From assembly GCA_019722365.1 (NCBI GenBank), contig JADFUC010001333.1:806001-870000 (forward strand): a stretch of DNA of 64,000 bases, given 5' to 3'. The notes under the pieces were generated by a model. It ran no database searches. It was not told the origin of the DNA and saw only the letters and a list, made by a program, of their open reading frames with translations. A program made the translations under genes and the position numbers. Position 1 is the stretch's first letter, and the number at the start of each line of letters is the position of its first letter. The stretch comes from Lithospermum erythrorhizon. Lineage: Eukaryota; Streptophyta; Magnoliopsida; Boraginales; Boraginaceae. Of the stretch, positions 1 to 12,411 are shown piece by piece.

Positions 1-66
1 ATTTGAATTACCTTAAAATTTTGTACAAAATTAAAGTTCTCTAAGAAAATGGGATGGAGGGAGTAT
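1..66. mobile_element. 3' end of a MITE in FVE intron 1 (partial)
   Basis: The first 66 bases end in GGATGGAGGGAGTA, the usual 3' end of Stowaway-like plant MITEs. The 5' half lies outside the window, so the inverted partner cannot be seen. It sits in the intron before the first visible FVE exon. Confidence 0.4.
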
Positions 67-773
67 GTACTATTAACATGATAATTTTGATTCAAATCAA
101 AGTTATGCGTGTCTAGTAAGATTACAAAGATTGTTAATTGTGAACATTGAAAATAAAAAAGGATGATATTTTTAGAGATGGATTGAGTAGTTGGTTATAC
201 CCTATTTCCTGCTGAATGTTTGCTGATGAAATGATGATCTTGGCTAGACAAATTTGAATTTTGCGGGGGATGTGAGCACTTATATGTGTTTTCTCTAATT
301 GAACGTATGCGACCATGTTAATTTTTTATAATGAGGATTTGATTATGTTGGTTTGTGGCGAAGAGGTAGCATATTTACTGTAATTTTCATATGAAATTAG
401 TTTGTAGTAATATGCTTGCTTTATATGAGTAACTCCTACAACATACAGACATATGCGGAAAATACTAGAAAGTTGGAGCTAAATCCGACAACCATTTTGA
501 AGAACATGTAAATTAAAAAAATTAGGTGGGTGCTTCCTCTTGTGCAAGTGTATCAACTGAAATAATAACTGGATTCAATGGTTTCAATTGGCGGCTAGGA
601 ACTCAGTATTATGTCACTTTGTAGGAATAGTACAATGGCACTTGATGGTCTAGCTCTGTGATCTTATCTGCAATTTAGATTTGATGTCACTGGCATCAAA
701 ATTGGCAATTAGTTACTTATTGGTAAAGTATATGTGTATCTAAACTTGCTTCTTTGTCCTTTCATGATATCAG
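67..773 (+). other. remaining part of FVE intron 1
   Basis: AT-rich sequence with no open frame. It ends in a pyrimidine-rich stretch and CAG at 771-773, which is the acceptor of the first visible FVE exon. I see nothing else in it. Confidence 0.6.
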
Positions 774-3700
774 GTGGGGCCCGCAACTGGAGCAAGCTAC
801 TTACAAGAATCGTCAGCGGCTATACCTCTCTGAGCAGGTAAACTAATTTTATTGACATGCTACATAATGTTGCTGACTATCAGTCAAAATGGTAAGACCA
901 AGGATGGGTATCTATATCACCGTAGATGAGGGGTAGACCTTGCTTATAACCTCATGTGGTTTTGTGATTAGCAAACACATTGACCCCATGATTACTTGTT
1001 TTTTTCTCTTCTTTCAGACTGATGGTAGTGTTCCAAACACACTTGTAATAGCAAATTGTGAAGTTGTAAAACCAAGAGTTGCTGCAGCCGAACACATATC
1101 CCAGGTATTATCTCATTAAATAGTATTGAGGTTTTATTTTAGTCTCCGAGAACAGTAAAGTTAGCACATAATATTTCAGGTGATATTTAATAGATGCTCC
1201 AGTTTATCTGTTGTCGTATTTCTAAGCATAATCTTCTATTGTTTCTTGTTATTATGTTCTGCTAGTGAATTCTTTTATATTTAAATTTCTATTAATACCC
1301 TCGTGTTCAACTCTCAGTTCAATGAAGAAGCACGGTCACCTTTTGTGAAGAAATTCAAAACTATCATCCATCCTGGCGAGGTACACATAATTATTTTAGC
1401 AATACTGACGAGTTCACTTGTATTAAATTAGTATTGCTAATAAGAATCATCTGATATACATTCTAGTTTTTCCTTTTTCACCATGTTACTCTAGGACAGA
1501 CATGTGTCTAACATAGTTAATTTTACACTAAACTTTGAGAAGATATCATTTTAAACAACAATTTTTGTTTTAATTTTTTACAATACTTTTTGAGAATTGA
1601 TCTTGTAACATTGTGGTTTTCAAAGACTTACAAGCTTTATGAAATCTTGCAGGTGAACCGTATCAGGGAATTGCCTCAAAATAGCAAGATAGTGGCAACT
1701 CATACCGATAGTCCTGAAGTAAGTGTCTGCTTGCAAAGCCTGTTGTTTCCGTTGTATAAGTTAATTCATATTTATCTATTGGAAGTTAAAAGGCCTATGC
1801 TTTGATACCTGAACCAGGTTCTTGTATGGGATGTCGAATCTCAACCTAACCGTCATGCTGTCTTAGGAGCCACAGAATCTCGGCCAGATTTGGTGTGTTC
1901 ATTATGAGAGAAGAGTGATCTTTACTTTTGTCATATTTATAAATTATAACGTCTCTTCATTAGATTTTGGCTTTTAGATTTCATTTCAAATTATCGTTTG
2001 GAGGTTATATAATATTCAAAAACATTTCTTTCAGATGTTGTTTCTGCTTAAGCGTCTGACAATTTTTGTTACGAGTGACACTGCAGATACTAGTTGGCCA
2101 TAAAGATAATGCAGAATTTGCATTAGCAATGTCCCCCACAGAACCCTTTGTCCTATCTGGAGGTGTGGCAGTCTTGAACCTCTTTTACTTTGTGTTCGAA
2201 GAGTTAAGAGTATTACACAGAATGATTTTGTTGTTTGTTTATAGATGAATTATGATGAATCATTCATTATGAAGTATTATTGGTAACAGTCAAAGCCACA
2301 TTGTTTCTTTGGTCTGAACAGAATGGACTCGTATTTTTTAGATGGTTACTAATTAAGTTGTATACTTAAATCAGACTTTTCATGACCACTTCAAATAGAA
2401 TTGCATATGTTTCCGAAGATGATTTGCTACTTTTATTGTCAAATCTTCAGATAATTTGTACTTTGGATCCGTTTTCTTCTTCAGAGTAGGATATTACTCC
2501 CTTCTTTTTTTTATTTGTCGTTTTAGCCTAAATTTTTTCTTTCAAAATATTTGTCTTTCTAGCATAGAAACTTGTAGTTCTACATTTCCAATGTACTTTT
2601 TGACTAATTTTTTTCATGAAACTATCAACCAACCAATGAAATGGTTTTAAATGATTGACATTCCACATTTTCAATATACTTTTTGACTACCTTTAATTTT
2701 TCTTAATCTATGTGAAAATTGCTAAAACGACAAATAAATAAAAAACGGAGGTAGTATTTAATTTAGTCTCTGCCTTAGGTTGGAGAATTTTCATTTTAAT
2801 ATAGACGGATCAGGATGCTTAGTTTTCTAGTCAATAGTGATTTTCTGACAGTAATTAAGTTACTTAAAATTCCATTTGCGATTCTAGTTACCTGTTTTCA
2901 TTTCTTTACGTTTCTGAATTGATGGGAAACTAGTGATATTCTAACGTCTAAATCTATGTGCAGGAAAGGACAAGTCAGTAGTTCTATGGAGCATTCAAGA
3001 CCACATATCTACTTTGGCTGTAGATCAGGGAGCAAGAAAATCTCCTGGGTCCAATAAACAAGCAGATAGCCAAACCGTGCAAGCTCGTGAGGTATTCAAG
3101 GGACATGAAGATACTGTGGAAGATGTTCAGTTTTGCCCTTCCAGGTAGCCAAGTTCATGATCTGCTTCTTTCGTGAAGGCACATTTACTGACTTTAACTT
3201 GTAATGTAGTGGAAACGAGTTCTGTAGTGTTGGTGATGATTCCTGCCTTATATTATGGGATGCAAGAACTAGTTCAACTCCGGAGCTCAAGGTTATTTTT
3301 CTTACTATTTTTTGTTTTCTGAATCATTTGAATTTTCGTTCTATGACCTTTAAAAATTACCATACAATTTCATAGTGGCAACCAGCATTAGAGTTTATCA
3401 AAACTAAATCATAAAATGCACCCACACCTCTCATAGAACAAGATGATGGATGTGGTACTTATATATGATAATTTATTATTTCAACTATGGAATCAGTAAA
3501 TGTGTCGATACGCATGACCTATATATCAATGAGATGTACACCTCTTTTTCTCCTCTCGCTCTTAGTTGGTGAAATTTTTGGTGTTTGATTTTATAAGTTA
3601 TGCTATTGCACTAGTCTCATGTCTCACTAGTCTCACAAGATTTTCCTGTCCCTTCCTTGATACATGCTTTTAAATTAGATTATTCTTGGTGCATCCAAGT

Positions 3701-6069
3701 GTATTCATTCTGCTGTATGAGTTCATTCATTTTTCTTTGAAGTTTGTTCAAGTGGCTTAGATGGATTCCATTTTTCGTGATTCTCATAAGAGCATTTCTT
3801 AACATGCGGAGATATATTTCTTTAGTAGACTGTTTTGGAGTTTGCTCTGCCTCTACTTATATATATTATCTCTTTTGCAGGTTGACAAAGCGCACAATGC
3901 TGATATCCATTGTGTTGATTGGAATCCGCATGATATAAATCTTATCCTAACAGGGTATTATTGTGTTGTTCTTCATATGCTGGTTTGTTATGTTATATGT
4001 TCCAATAACATTGACTTTTTATCTAAACATGCAATCATGAATTCACCATTACAATATATGTTTTGCATTATGTTCTTTACACTCTATTCATAATTGTCCT
4101 CCAGGTCAGCTGATAACACTGTTCGCATGTTTGATCGTCGGAAGCTCAGTTCCAGTGGAGTTGGTTCTCCAGTGCATACATTTGAAGGCCACAGTGCTGC
4201 CGTCCTTTGTGTTCAGGTAATGAGCTATGTTTTGTGTTTATTACTTTTTGAGAAAAAATGTGTCATCTGGTTTTGCTATATACATTTCCATCTTGTGTAG
4301 TGGTCGCCAGACAGGTCATCTATTTTTGGAACTTCAGCTGAAGACGGTCTCCTCAATATTTGGGATCATGAGAAGGTACAAAACCTTCACCATTTGTTCA
4401 AGATTTCTTTGACTTATTCTTCCATTTCCCCCTGAAACCTCATTGCCCATGCATAGATTTGGATGTGTACCTGTCTTTGCGCTTAATGCAAAACATCGAA
4501 ATGAAATGGTGTGAGTGTTTTTATAATAAAAAAGATGAAGTTTTAGTATCGTGGAATTTGCTTAGTTCTGCTCAGGGATGTATTGTGTAGTTAGTGAAGG
4601 GATTGAGTTGTTATTGATGGTTTTATTAGTCAAATCTGAAAAAAAAAAAAATTGAATTGTCATTTCTATGTGAACTTTTCTGCTGCATATGATTTCTTTT
4701 CTTTTTTACCATCTCATGTTTGCGTCATCATTTAGTGAATGCAAACTACCTCTACCATGTCTCCAAATTACGTGCCTCACATAATTGACTTATTGGTTAT
4801 TAATTGTTTTCTTTTTATGATAACATACTATGTGGTCATCGTATATTTCACTCATGATTAACTTCCGGAAGCATAGGTAGGGGAGACACAGGACCAGACA
4901 CAAGCAGATTCTGGAGATACACCATCAGGGTTGTTCTTCCGGCATGCTGGGCACAGGTATGATATCAAGGGTCTATTTATTCATTTTTGGAGTTGGGTCA
5001 TTGAGTTGTGGGCCCAAAACTCATGCATTTAGTAAAAGAAAAGCTGTTATAATTCATCATCGTGGACCCTTCACATATTTGTTATTTCTGATTAAGGTTC
5101 AAGTTTCATTTGTTTTTTTTTTAATCAATTTCAACTTCTCACCCGGTTGAGTTTTGAGTTAATGTAAATTTTCAGAAAGCTGCTATCAACTTCAGTTTTT
5201 ATAGAAGGATAACTTCATCAAGATTACTCCCTTATGGAATGCGCATTTATGACTTATAAATAGTAAATTTATATGTTGCTAACCTTGTGAATTCTGTGTT
5301 AATCGCTTTTATGGTCCTGTAGTGCCGTGCTGCTTCTACTCTCATTGGATCTTTCGTACTCCCATCTCTAATCTTAGAATATATCTAGGGATAAAGTCGT
5401 TGATTTCCACTGGAATGCATCTGATCCATGGACAATAGTCAGTGTGTCTGATGATGGTGAAAGTACTGGCGGTGGTGGTACCCTACAGGTAAAGAGCAAT
5501 TTTGTTCTCCTTGTTTACTGACCGATAAGCTATTATAACTACTGCAGATCATAATAGTTGAAATAAAACTAGATTTTAAACAAGAATCAGTTGGAAAGAA
5601 CCTTGAAAGGTCAGCTACGTGTGTCTCCTTGTTTAAATGAGAGGCGTTGAGTCATGCTCCCCTAGATAGAGTTCAAATAGTTTCATCTGAAAGCGGAGGC
5701 GAGAACCGAAGGGGGACTGGGAGCCTTTTTTGCTAGAAGAGAGAGAGAGAGCGGGGTGGGGGTTCAAATTCTCTATTCTATAGAGGCTCCAACTAATATG
5801 AACTCCCTCATATATCTTTCTTAAATGTTGAACTTCTGTTGCCATGTCCATTCTGTTGCTGCATGCTGGCATTTTAATTATTTATTTTGAACGACGGGGA
5901 AGCAAACGAAATTGTCTATATTATAGAGGCTCCACACTGTTCTTGTTCTCATGACATTACTATTCTGGTGCAGATTTGGCGAATGATGGACCTATTATAC
6001 AGACCAGAAGAAGATGTTATATCCGAGCTCGATAAATTCAAGGATCACTTGCTCACCTGTTCTACTTGA
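774..6069 (+). CDS. FVE: WD40 histone-binding protein of the MSI4/FVE type (5' partial)
   Basis: Fourteen exons are visible: 774-837, 1018-1104, 1318-1380, 1653-1718, 1818-1892, 2087-2162, 2964-3144, 3210-3291, 3881-3954, 4105-4216, 4301-4375, 4877-4956, 5389-5488 and 5974-6069 (TGA). All junctions are GT-AG and phases agree: one base completing a codon, then 409 codons and the stop. The product starts WGPQLEQATYKNRQRLYLSE, inside the N-terminal histone H4-binding region of the RbAp46/48 family. WD40 repeats follow, including VLVWDVES, VVLWSIQD, LILWDAR, VRMFDRRK and LNIWDHE; WDAR fits the WDxR box used by CUL4-DDB1 substrate receptors. The end (IWRMMDLLYRPEEDVISELD) is typical of MSI4. Arabidopsis MSI4 has about 507 aa, so the missing first exon should encode roughly 90-100 residues. 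Known family role: a nuclear protein of histone deacetylase and Polycomb-type complexes that represses FLC and affects cold responses. No lesion is seen in these exons. Confidence 0.95.
2495..2756. mobile_element. Stowaway-like MITE in FVE intron 7
   Basis: About 262 bp bounded by TA dinucleotides. The left end reads TACTCCCTTC and, further in, ATTTGTCGTTTTAGC. The right end reads GCTAAAACGACAAAT and, further out, ACGGAGGTAGTA. The two ends are near-perfect reverse complements over about 35 bp. There is no coding capacity, as expected for a non-autonomous element. Confidence 0.75.
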
Positions 6070-6980
6070 GGGCTACTAGACCCTTGATTTCACTGAGGAG
6101 GCATTAGAATGTTTTAGTTGTATGGGATCTTTCTCACGTGGAGTATCATTTCAGTTGGTTAGAATCCGTTATTTGAACGAAACATCTCGTGGAATTGTAT
6201 TAAATATTTGACGATACATTCCGTACCATGCTAAAAAATCGATCCCTGTTTACCAACCACATTGTCTAATAAAACCAAATCCTCTATCTAGACTTTCTTA
6301 AAAAAATCTTAACAAATTATAGACAACCATTCGTGCATGGTGCACAGAGCTATCTTTTGTTTCCATCTGTTTCATCTCTCTCCTCTCAGAATATACAATG
6401 CTAGTTTTGTTTTAAACAAATTAATTTTCATCGAGGGACACAGGTCGATACTATATTGTTAATGTGGTACTATATCAAGGGAAGATATGTTTAAAAGCAT
6501 TAGGACATGATCTACTTACATTTTTAGCAGAGAATGAATTTTGTATCTTGTAAATGAGGAAGTATGGAATTGATAATGCTTCATCATTTTATTGAAATTG
6601 CAAGTACACAACTACAGTTACAAGGATAAATAATATAAGACCAAAGTTATAAATGCACATTGATTTTGTTGGAATCATCTCACTGTGCACTTCCACCTAT
6701 GGCCAGTATAGTTTGATTCCAGTGCTAGTTTATGTACATTGGTTTCTGAATGAATCACCTTCACCATCACAATGCGCTTGTAGCCAATCGTGTGTTGCAA
6801 GGCTGCACAACTTCACCGCGATAACGAAGGCAAAAATATTTTGAAGTTGAATGATAAATATAAGCCTAGTACAATAAGGAGCTAAGAAACTCATATGATT
6901 ACAAAAGAAGGAAACCAGGGACTGCTTAGAACTCATCACTTCGTGCATATTGATTCATCGTTTTGCAGACTCAGTTGTCA
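6070..6980. other. convergent 3' UTRs of FVE and the beta-galactosidase gene
   Basis: FVE (plus) stops at 6069 and the beta-galactosidase gene (minus) stops at 6981, so the genes run toward each other. The 900 bp between them are AT-rich with no frame I would call coding. They should hold both 3' UTRs. Exact polyadenylation sites cannot be set from sequence alone. Confidence 0.6.
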
Positions 6981-8945
6981 TCAGCTACATATTGCCTCGA
7001 CCGAGAGCTTTTTCATAACGCTGGGACAAGGATCACCACCAAATGTCTCAGGTGCTACAATTACAGCACATGATTCCTTCCCTATGCAGTTCTGTAAGAC
7101 AGTAAACAATGCCTTAAACACAAGAACTTCCCTATGGTTGTACACATAATCATGAAAAAGGGTAATAGGTCATGAAACATAATCATGAACTCATGTATGT
7201 ACCTTTTCAAACGCATCATAGGATTTGTGGGCATGGCAAGTTCCCTCGCGGAAGCTTCCACAACTCCCCACCGGTGTTCCAAAGCTAGCAAACTTGATGG
7301 AGCTGATCTTCTGCCCGCGAGCACACCAGAGATGAGCTTTAGGTCTCAGCTGTTTGTTTACTTTACCTGATGCTTTCATCTCGTAGTTCATTAAGTTGGG
7401 TTGCCATTCATATATGTCTGCACATACACTTGCTATTTCTCGTTTCACCAAAGATATTCCTTTAGGATTTCCACCCCATTCCTCAAATACAACCAGTAAG
7501 TTTCCGCTTGGGCGCAGCATGGAGCGAGGAACATGATACCTAAGTCATTTATCTCAGAAAGTCAGTTAGCAACTTAAAATACATGAGCACTATAGAAACA
7601 ACCAACCTAGATATTTTGCTTACCATCTTTGAGAAGGCTGCCCGCAATTACTTAAGCATTTCTTCTCAGTGAACCAACCTGCATAGTTACAGGCACTACA
7701 AGTGCCTGATGCTTTATTTGCAGGCCAGTATCTACCAATGTGTTGATTATTTATCCACACTTGACCTTTACCCATGCTGCCCATGTCTAATGCTAGGGGC
7801 TCAGTACACTGAGCTTTGAATGGGGCTCCTGCACAAAAACATGGTGTGTCAGTTGAATTTTGCATCACAATTTTTCAAAGAGAATATTATAGAGGAATTC
7901 AATTCTATTTTTTTCCTACCTGGATATTTTTAAAGAAAGTCAATATTTTATAGCGTTGTAAATGGTAGTCTAGAGATGAGTAATATCGAGCATACCTTAT
8001 ACCAGGTTAATGGTTGGCCCTGAGCCACGAAAGATTCCGCAACCCACTCAACAGAAGAGCTTCCAGTAAGTGAGTGAAGACTCAAAGCTTCACCTTTTAG
8101 ACCAACCTGAAATTTAGATTGTGAAGTTATCATTAGTGAACAGTGACAGTATGTCCAGATATTTCCATTCTTCAATTGTATGATAAGACGAACCTTGTAA
8201 GACCACTTTTGCCAAGATAGGTCCCTCTTACCCTCATTGAGACCACTAAGAGAAACAGGTCCTAGAACACCAGCATTCCATGTTTCAAAATGTGGACCGA
8301 TGTTCTAAAGAAATAAAAAAGATGCTCCATAAGTAGGTGTTAGAAGTACGAGATTATTGAATTTCTATATTGAGAATTTCTGGGGTTGTGTCCAAACTCC
8401 TTTTATCGTGAAAATTAGAAATGTATTTTCAAGCTTAGATCATGTCAATGATAATGTACTTCACACTAGGAGATGAGTATCTACTGTCTACAGGCATGCA
8501 GATGCATATGCAGATGGCCAAGAAAGAGAGATTTAGGTGCAAACCGGTAGGCCAACAGCGATGCTCAGGAATGCAATCTTGTTGATGCCAGCTCTCAGAT
8601 TTACACCTCGACTGAATGTAATTTTTGGGTTTTCCAGACTTCCATAAGACGTCCCTGTTAGAAATAAGGCGGATATAACTTAATAACTAGACTCTTAACT
8701 AGAATTCCAACAATTATTAGTATGGCAGTTAAAACAATTTTTAACAATGATCCTGCCTACCAGATAATTGTCCATTGATGAAGACATGCAAAGCATGCCC
8801 AGCTGACATTACAGTCAGAGTTGGCCACTTTCCACCTCTCAAAAACCATTCATTAGCACCAATCCTAACTCTGCAGGATTGAATTTGATGGCAAGAATAT
8901 TTCAGTTGAATATACCAGGTTATAGTAAAACATATAGATAACAGA

Positions 8946-9006
<61 letters not shown>

Positions 9007-12000
9007 AACTATCACAGAACTTACTCCGTTGAGTACCATAAATAATCAGAAACATCCCAAGTAGTATTTATCTGCTCCAACAACCCAAACTTAGTGAATG
9101 AATTGTCTTGATATGCTGTTGTTTCAGCGCTATATGATTGCCAGGGGAATCCCCATCTAACAGGAGTCATCTTCATTTGGGCACTTTGAGCTCCAATCTA
9201 CACAAGAAATGAGCTTCTGACTTACTTAAAGACTTGGTTATTTAGCTATTCAGGGAAAGTGTATAGGAGCTCCAAAAAAGAGTTGACTGGCTCACCCTTG
9301 CAGTATTGTAGACCGTGTTCTTGCAGTCAGGGAGGATGCTAATGGACCATGGAGGCAAGTTATAATGCATATTCCTAAAAGATACTGTGGCATAAGAATG
9401 TTGGTTATAATTTGCAAGAAATGCAGCACAACCTCCTGCTTTGTAATTGTATACATGGGCCTGCATAAATCATAAGAGATACGTGTTATATCCCAGTAAC
9501 CGACCAGTCAACCACTTAATTTAAATACAGAAGACCGAGTTAATCAGACCTCTTGGTATTTCCCAAGTGGTGTGACAGTAGGATCCGAATTCACCAGAGC
9601 TGGCTCACATAGCTTGATTGCTCTGTGCAGATCTTTCAAATGTCCCCACTTAGGTTGCCGGTATAAACCTGAAAGAAGGATATAAATTATGGAATAGAAC
9701 TCAAAAGTCAAAAACACATAACAGATGAAAATGTCACATAAACATAAATCTTTTGTACAAGGTCAAATTTTGTTCTTACCATATTCATCTAGGGGAGCAT
9801 CATAGTCGTAGCTAGTCGCTATGAAAGGTCCACCAGAAGTTCTTCCAAAGTTTGTTCCCCCATGATACTGGAAAAAGTAAAAGGGAAGAAGGCTTATTAC
9901 AAGTCCCATAGCATAGTTTTCCGGTCAATATTGAGTAATGAGTAAGAAGATCAGGCAATGACTATGTTTACCATGTAATAATTGATAAAAGCACCTCCTT
10001 TTTGTATAAACCTTGCAACAGAAAAGGCCAAATCTTCTGCTGGACGGTAAGGAACAGCTCCTCCAAATTCCGTGTACCTGCAAGAATAAAATCAAATAGA
10101 ATCAGCCAACCAAAAAACAATGACAAAGTACCTGAAATACTGACTCTGCAGAAACTGATAGATGTGAATAATCAGAAACTGCGTGATTTTACTGATAATG
10201 ATCATAAGCTTACCATCCAGTCCAGGCTTCAGTCCACATCTTTGGTTTATAACCCTTATTGGGAGAGAAGTAATCACAGTAGAAACCATTGCAGGCATTG
10301 ATCTGATGAAGATGAAAAATAACATTTTAATGTCTCTCATCGCATAAAGTTTTACACTCATTTCAGAAACAAATAATATGCTTTTAGGGAACTTTCAAAT
10401 GTACCCTACAGCTTAATGAACATGATAGAAACTGAAACGTGAAATAGAGCCCTAAGAAGAAATGATCATGACCAGGGGCGGATCTAGGATATTAGTAGTG
10501 GATGTTTGAAAATCCGTAAAATACACATAAAAGTAACTCAAAAATCAAATTATTGTTATTTCTTTATGAAAAGAATTACAATCTCATTTTTCATTTTTGA
10601 ATTTTTTTTGGATGTTCGATTGAACACCCGCGAACAAGGGCCATCAGCTACTGGTCATGACGTTCTGTTGGGATGATTGGTATATCAAGACACATTAAAT
10701 GAAAGATCCAACAACACACATGGGAGTGAAAATAGGAAAGAATTCCAGGAACTGGAGATAGGGACATCAAGCTGTACCATTTATGCAATGGGGGGACATA
10801 GAAGGTTAAACAGTTTAAATGAATGATATGTAGGACAAGTCAATCATCGAAATACATCTTATCCAGGAAGTCAGGAATATTAACTACAAAAAAATGTGGG
10901 AAACTTACAATAGGATCAGGAGCATCATCTTGCTTGCACATGACCCAGGGCACTCCAGTACCAAGATCCACTGCCATTTTAGCTGCCCAATTACTGTAAG
11001 CTCTACCAGGTGCTCCAATTCTATTCTCCATTGGTCCATATTCATTCTCAATCTATAAAAAACAAAAAACATAACTAAATATCCTTTGCAGATTGCTCTA
11101 TGTTATTTAACAGGAACATAAAGACTAAGAGGAAAAAAGAAAATGCTCTTCTGCTTTTTCTTTTGTACCTGAGATAGAATTATTGGCCCCCCTTGTGTCT
11201 CGAATAACCTCTCTACTTTCATTATGTTTACAATCTTGGTAGTGAATTTTTGCATTGCAGCCTAATCAAGAAACATTATGGAAAAGGAACAATTTCAAGA
11301 GAAATTAAAGCCCAATAATATCAATTTGCATGAACAGGTGAAAATGCCAAGATCAAATTTGCATAGGAAAGATCCACAATATCCAGAGGTATAACCTTGA
11401 AAGGGCCATTATCGGTTCGGAAACTGATCCCCGGAACATACTTCAGCCATACTGGAAAACCACTGAAAATTGAACAACACATAATGCTTAAACTACACTC
11501 CTCTTGCCCTTTAACATTAAACTAAAAAGGTGTTCTTTCTTGAAACTGAAGCAATTCACAAACATTACCCAAAATTCCATTCAGCACAAACATAGGGGCC
11601 AATTCTAAGATGGACATAAAGCCCTGATTGCTTCACCAGCTTAATAAACTTCACCAGATCATATCTTCCTTCAAAATAATACTACACCATAACCAATAAA
11701 AAACCAGCTTAATAAAACTCTTTATTAATATAAAAGATATCAAAATACTCTCCACCCCCCCTCCCTCCCCTGCCAACTAATTTATTTTACCTCCAGGCTC
11801 TGGCTCATGTCCATTCCAGAAAACATATGTCTGGATAACATCCAATCCCCCTTCTTTTGCCTTCCTTATAAGATCTGGCCACATCTGTCAAACCCAACAA
11901 CTTCAGATAATAGACAAACATACACGAACATTAACATTAACACGCCCAACGACTCAAGAGGCCCCGCTAAAGAAAGTGTCAAATAAGCATACCACCCAAT

Positions 12001-12411
12001 GCAGAAACAATAAAGACACAATTTGACATTAACATTAACACACTCCAATGCCTTTAAAAGACGCCCCACTTAAAGAGCTATAATAATAATATGCAACATA
12101 ATTTTTATAATACCCTTTAAAGAAAAAAGAGTAAACAAACAAACTTTTCTTAAAGACTCCAATTCAGGATAACTATCAATTAATTACATGCCTGGATAAT
12201 AATGTGAACATAAAAAATGCAATTATATGCATACCTCAGGTGTACTTCTTGGGTAGTGAATTGAGCCAGAAATGAGAATTCTTCTTTGTCCATTTACAAT
12301 TATTGCCTTATGGTCATATGAAACTGAAGCTTCACTATTAAAAAAGCCTAACCACATTATTAACACAAAATATACTTTCCACATTACACATTTTAATACC
12401 CCTTTCACCAT
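6981..12411 (-). CDS. beta-galactosidase, GH35, BGAL1 type; two out-of-phase junctions
   Basis: Nineteen minus-strand exons: 12235-12411, 11791-11884, 11569-11681, 11396-11462, 11169-11261, 10909-11052, 10214-10302, 9972-10077, 9780-9867, 9550-9668, 9296-9460, 9025-9197, 8761-8870, 8545-8654, 8194-8304, 7996-8106, 7624-7828, 7203-7539 and 6981-7091 (TGA). The product of about 840 aa opens with a signal peptide (ATG at 12411; an in-frame ATG at 12435 is possible). It has the GH35 active-site motif [14 protein letters not shown] with the acid/base Glu and MWTEAWTGW with the presumed nucleophile. It ends in a Cys-rich galactose-binding lectin (SUEL) domain from about LRPKAHLW to EAICS. Close resemblance to Arabidopsis BGAL1 points to a secreted enzyme trimming galactosyl residues of cell-wall polysaccharides. 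Exon 2 ends in phase 1 while exon 3 starts in phase 0, and exon 17 has two extra bases before GCC CCA TTC. A two-base and a one-base loss would explain these. All other junctions agree. Confidence 0.9.
8952..8997. repeat. (AT)n microsatellite in a beta-galactosidase intron
   Basis: About 23 uninterrupted AT units lie between the exons ending at 9025 and starting at 8870 (minus strand). The open frame running through them is an artefact of the repeat. Confidence 0.9.
10473..10653. mobile_element. short hAT-like MITE in beta-galactosidase intron 6
   Basis: The insert begins CAGGGGCGGATC and ends CAGCTACTG. It is flanked by 8-bp near-identical copies, ATCATGAC (10465-10472) and GTCATGAC (10654-10661). 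An 8-bp duplication and a CAGGGGCGG start are typical of hAT-superfamily elements. The right terminus is diverged. It lies in the intron between exons 7 and 6 and does not touch coding sequence. Confidence 0.55.

Noticed and set aside
5773..5935. Direct repeat TATAGAGGCTCC in FVE intron 14 as a target duplication
   Set aside because: The copies match only in a short core and the 140 bp between them have no element ends, so an insertion cannot be supported.
8741..9055. 104-codon minus-strand frame with a run of Ile-Tyr
   Set aside because: It reads one beta-galactosidase exon plus the (AT)n intron repeat. Only the exon part at 8761-8870 is real.
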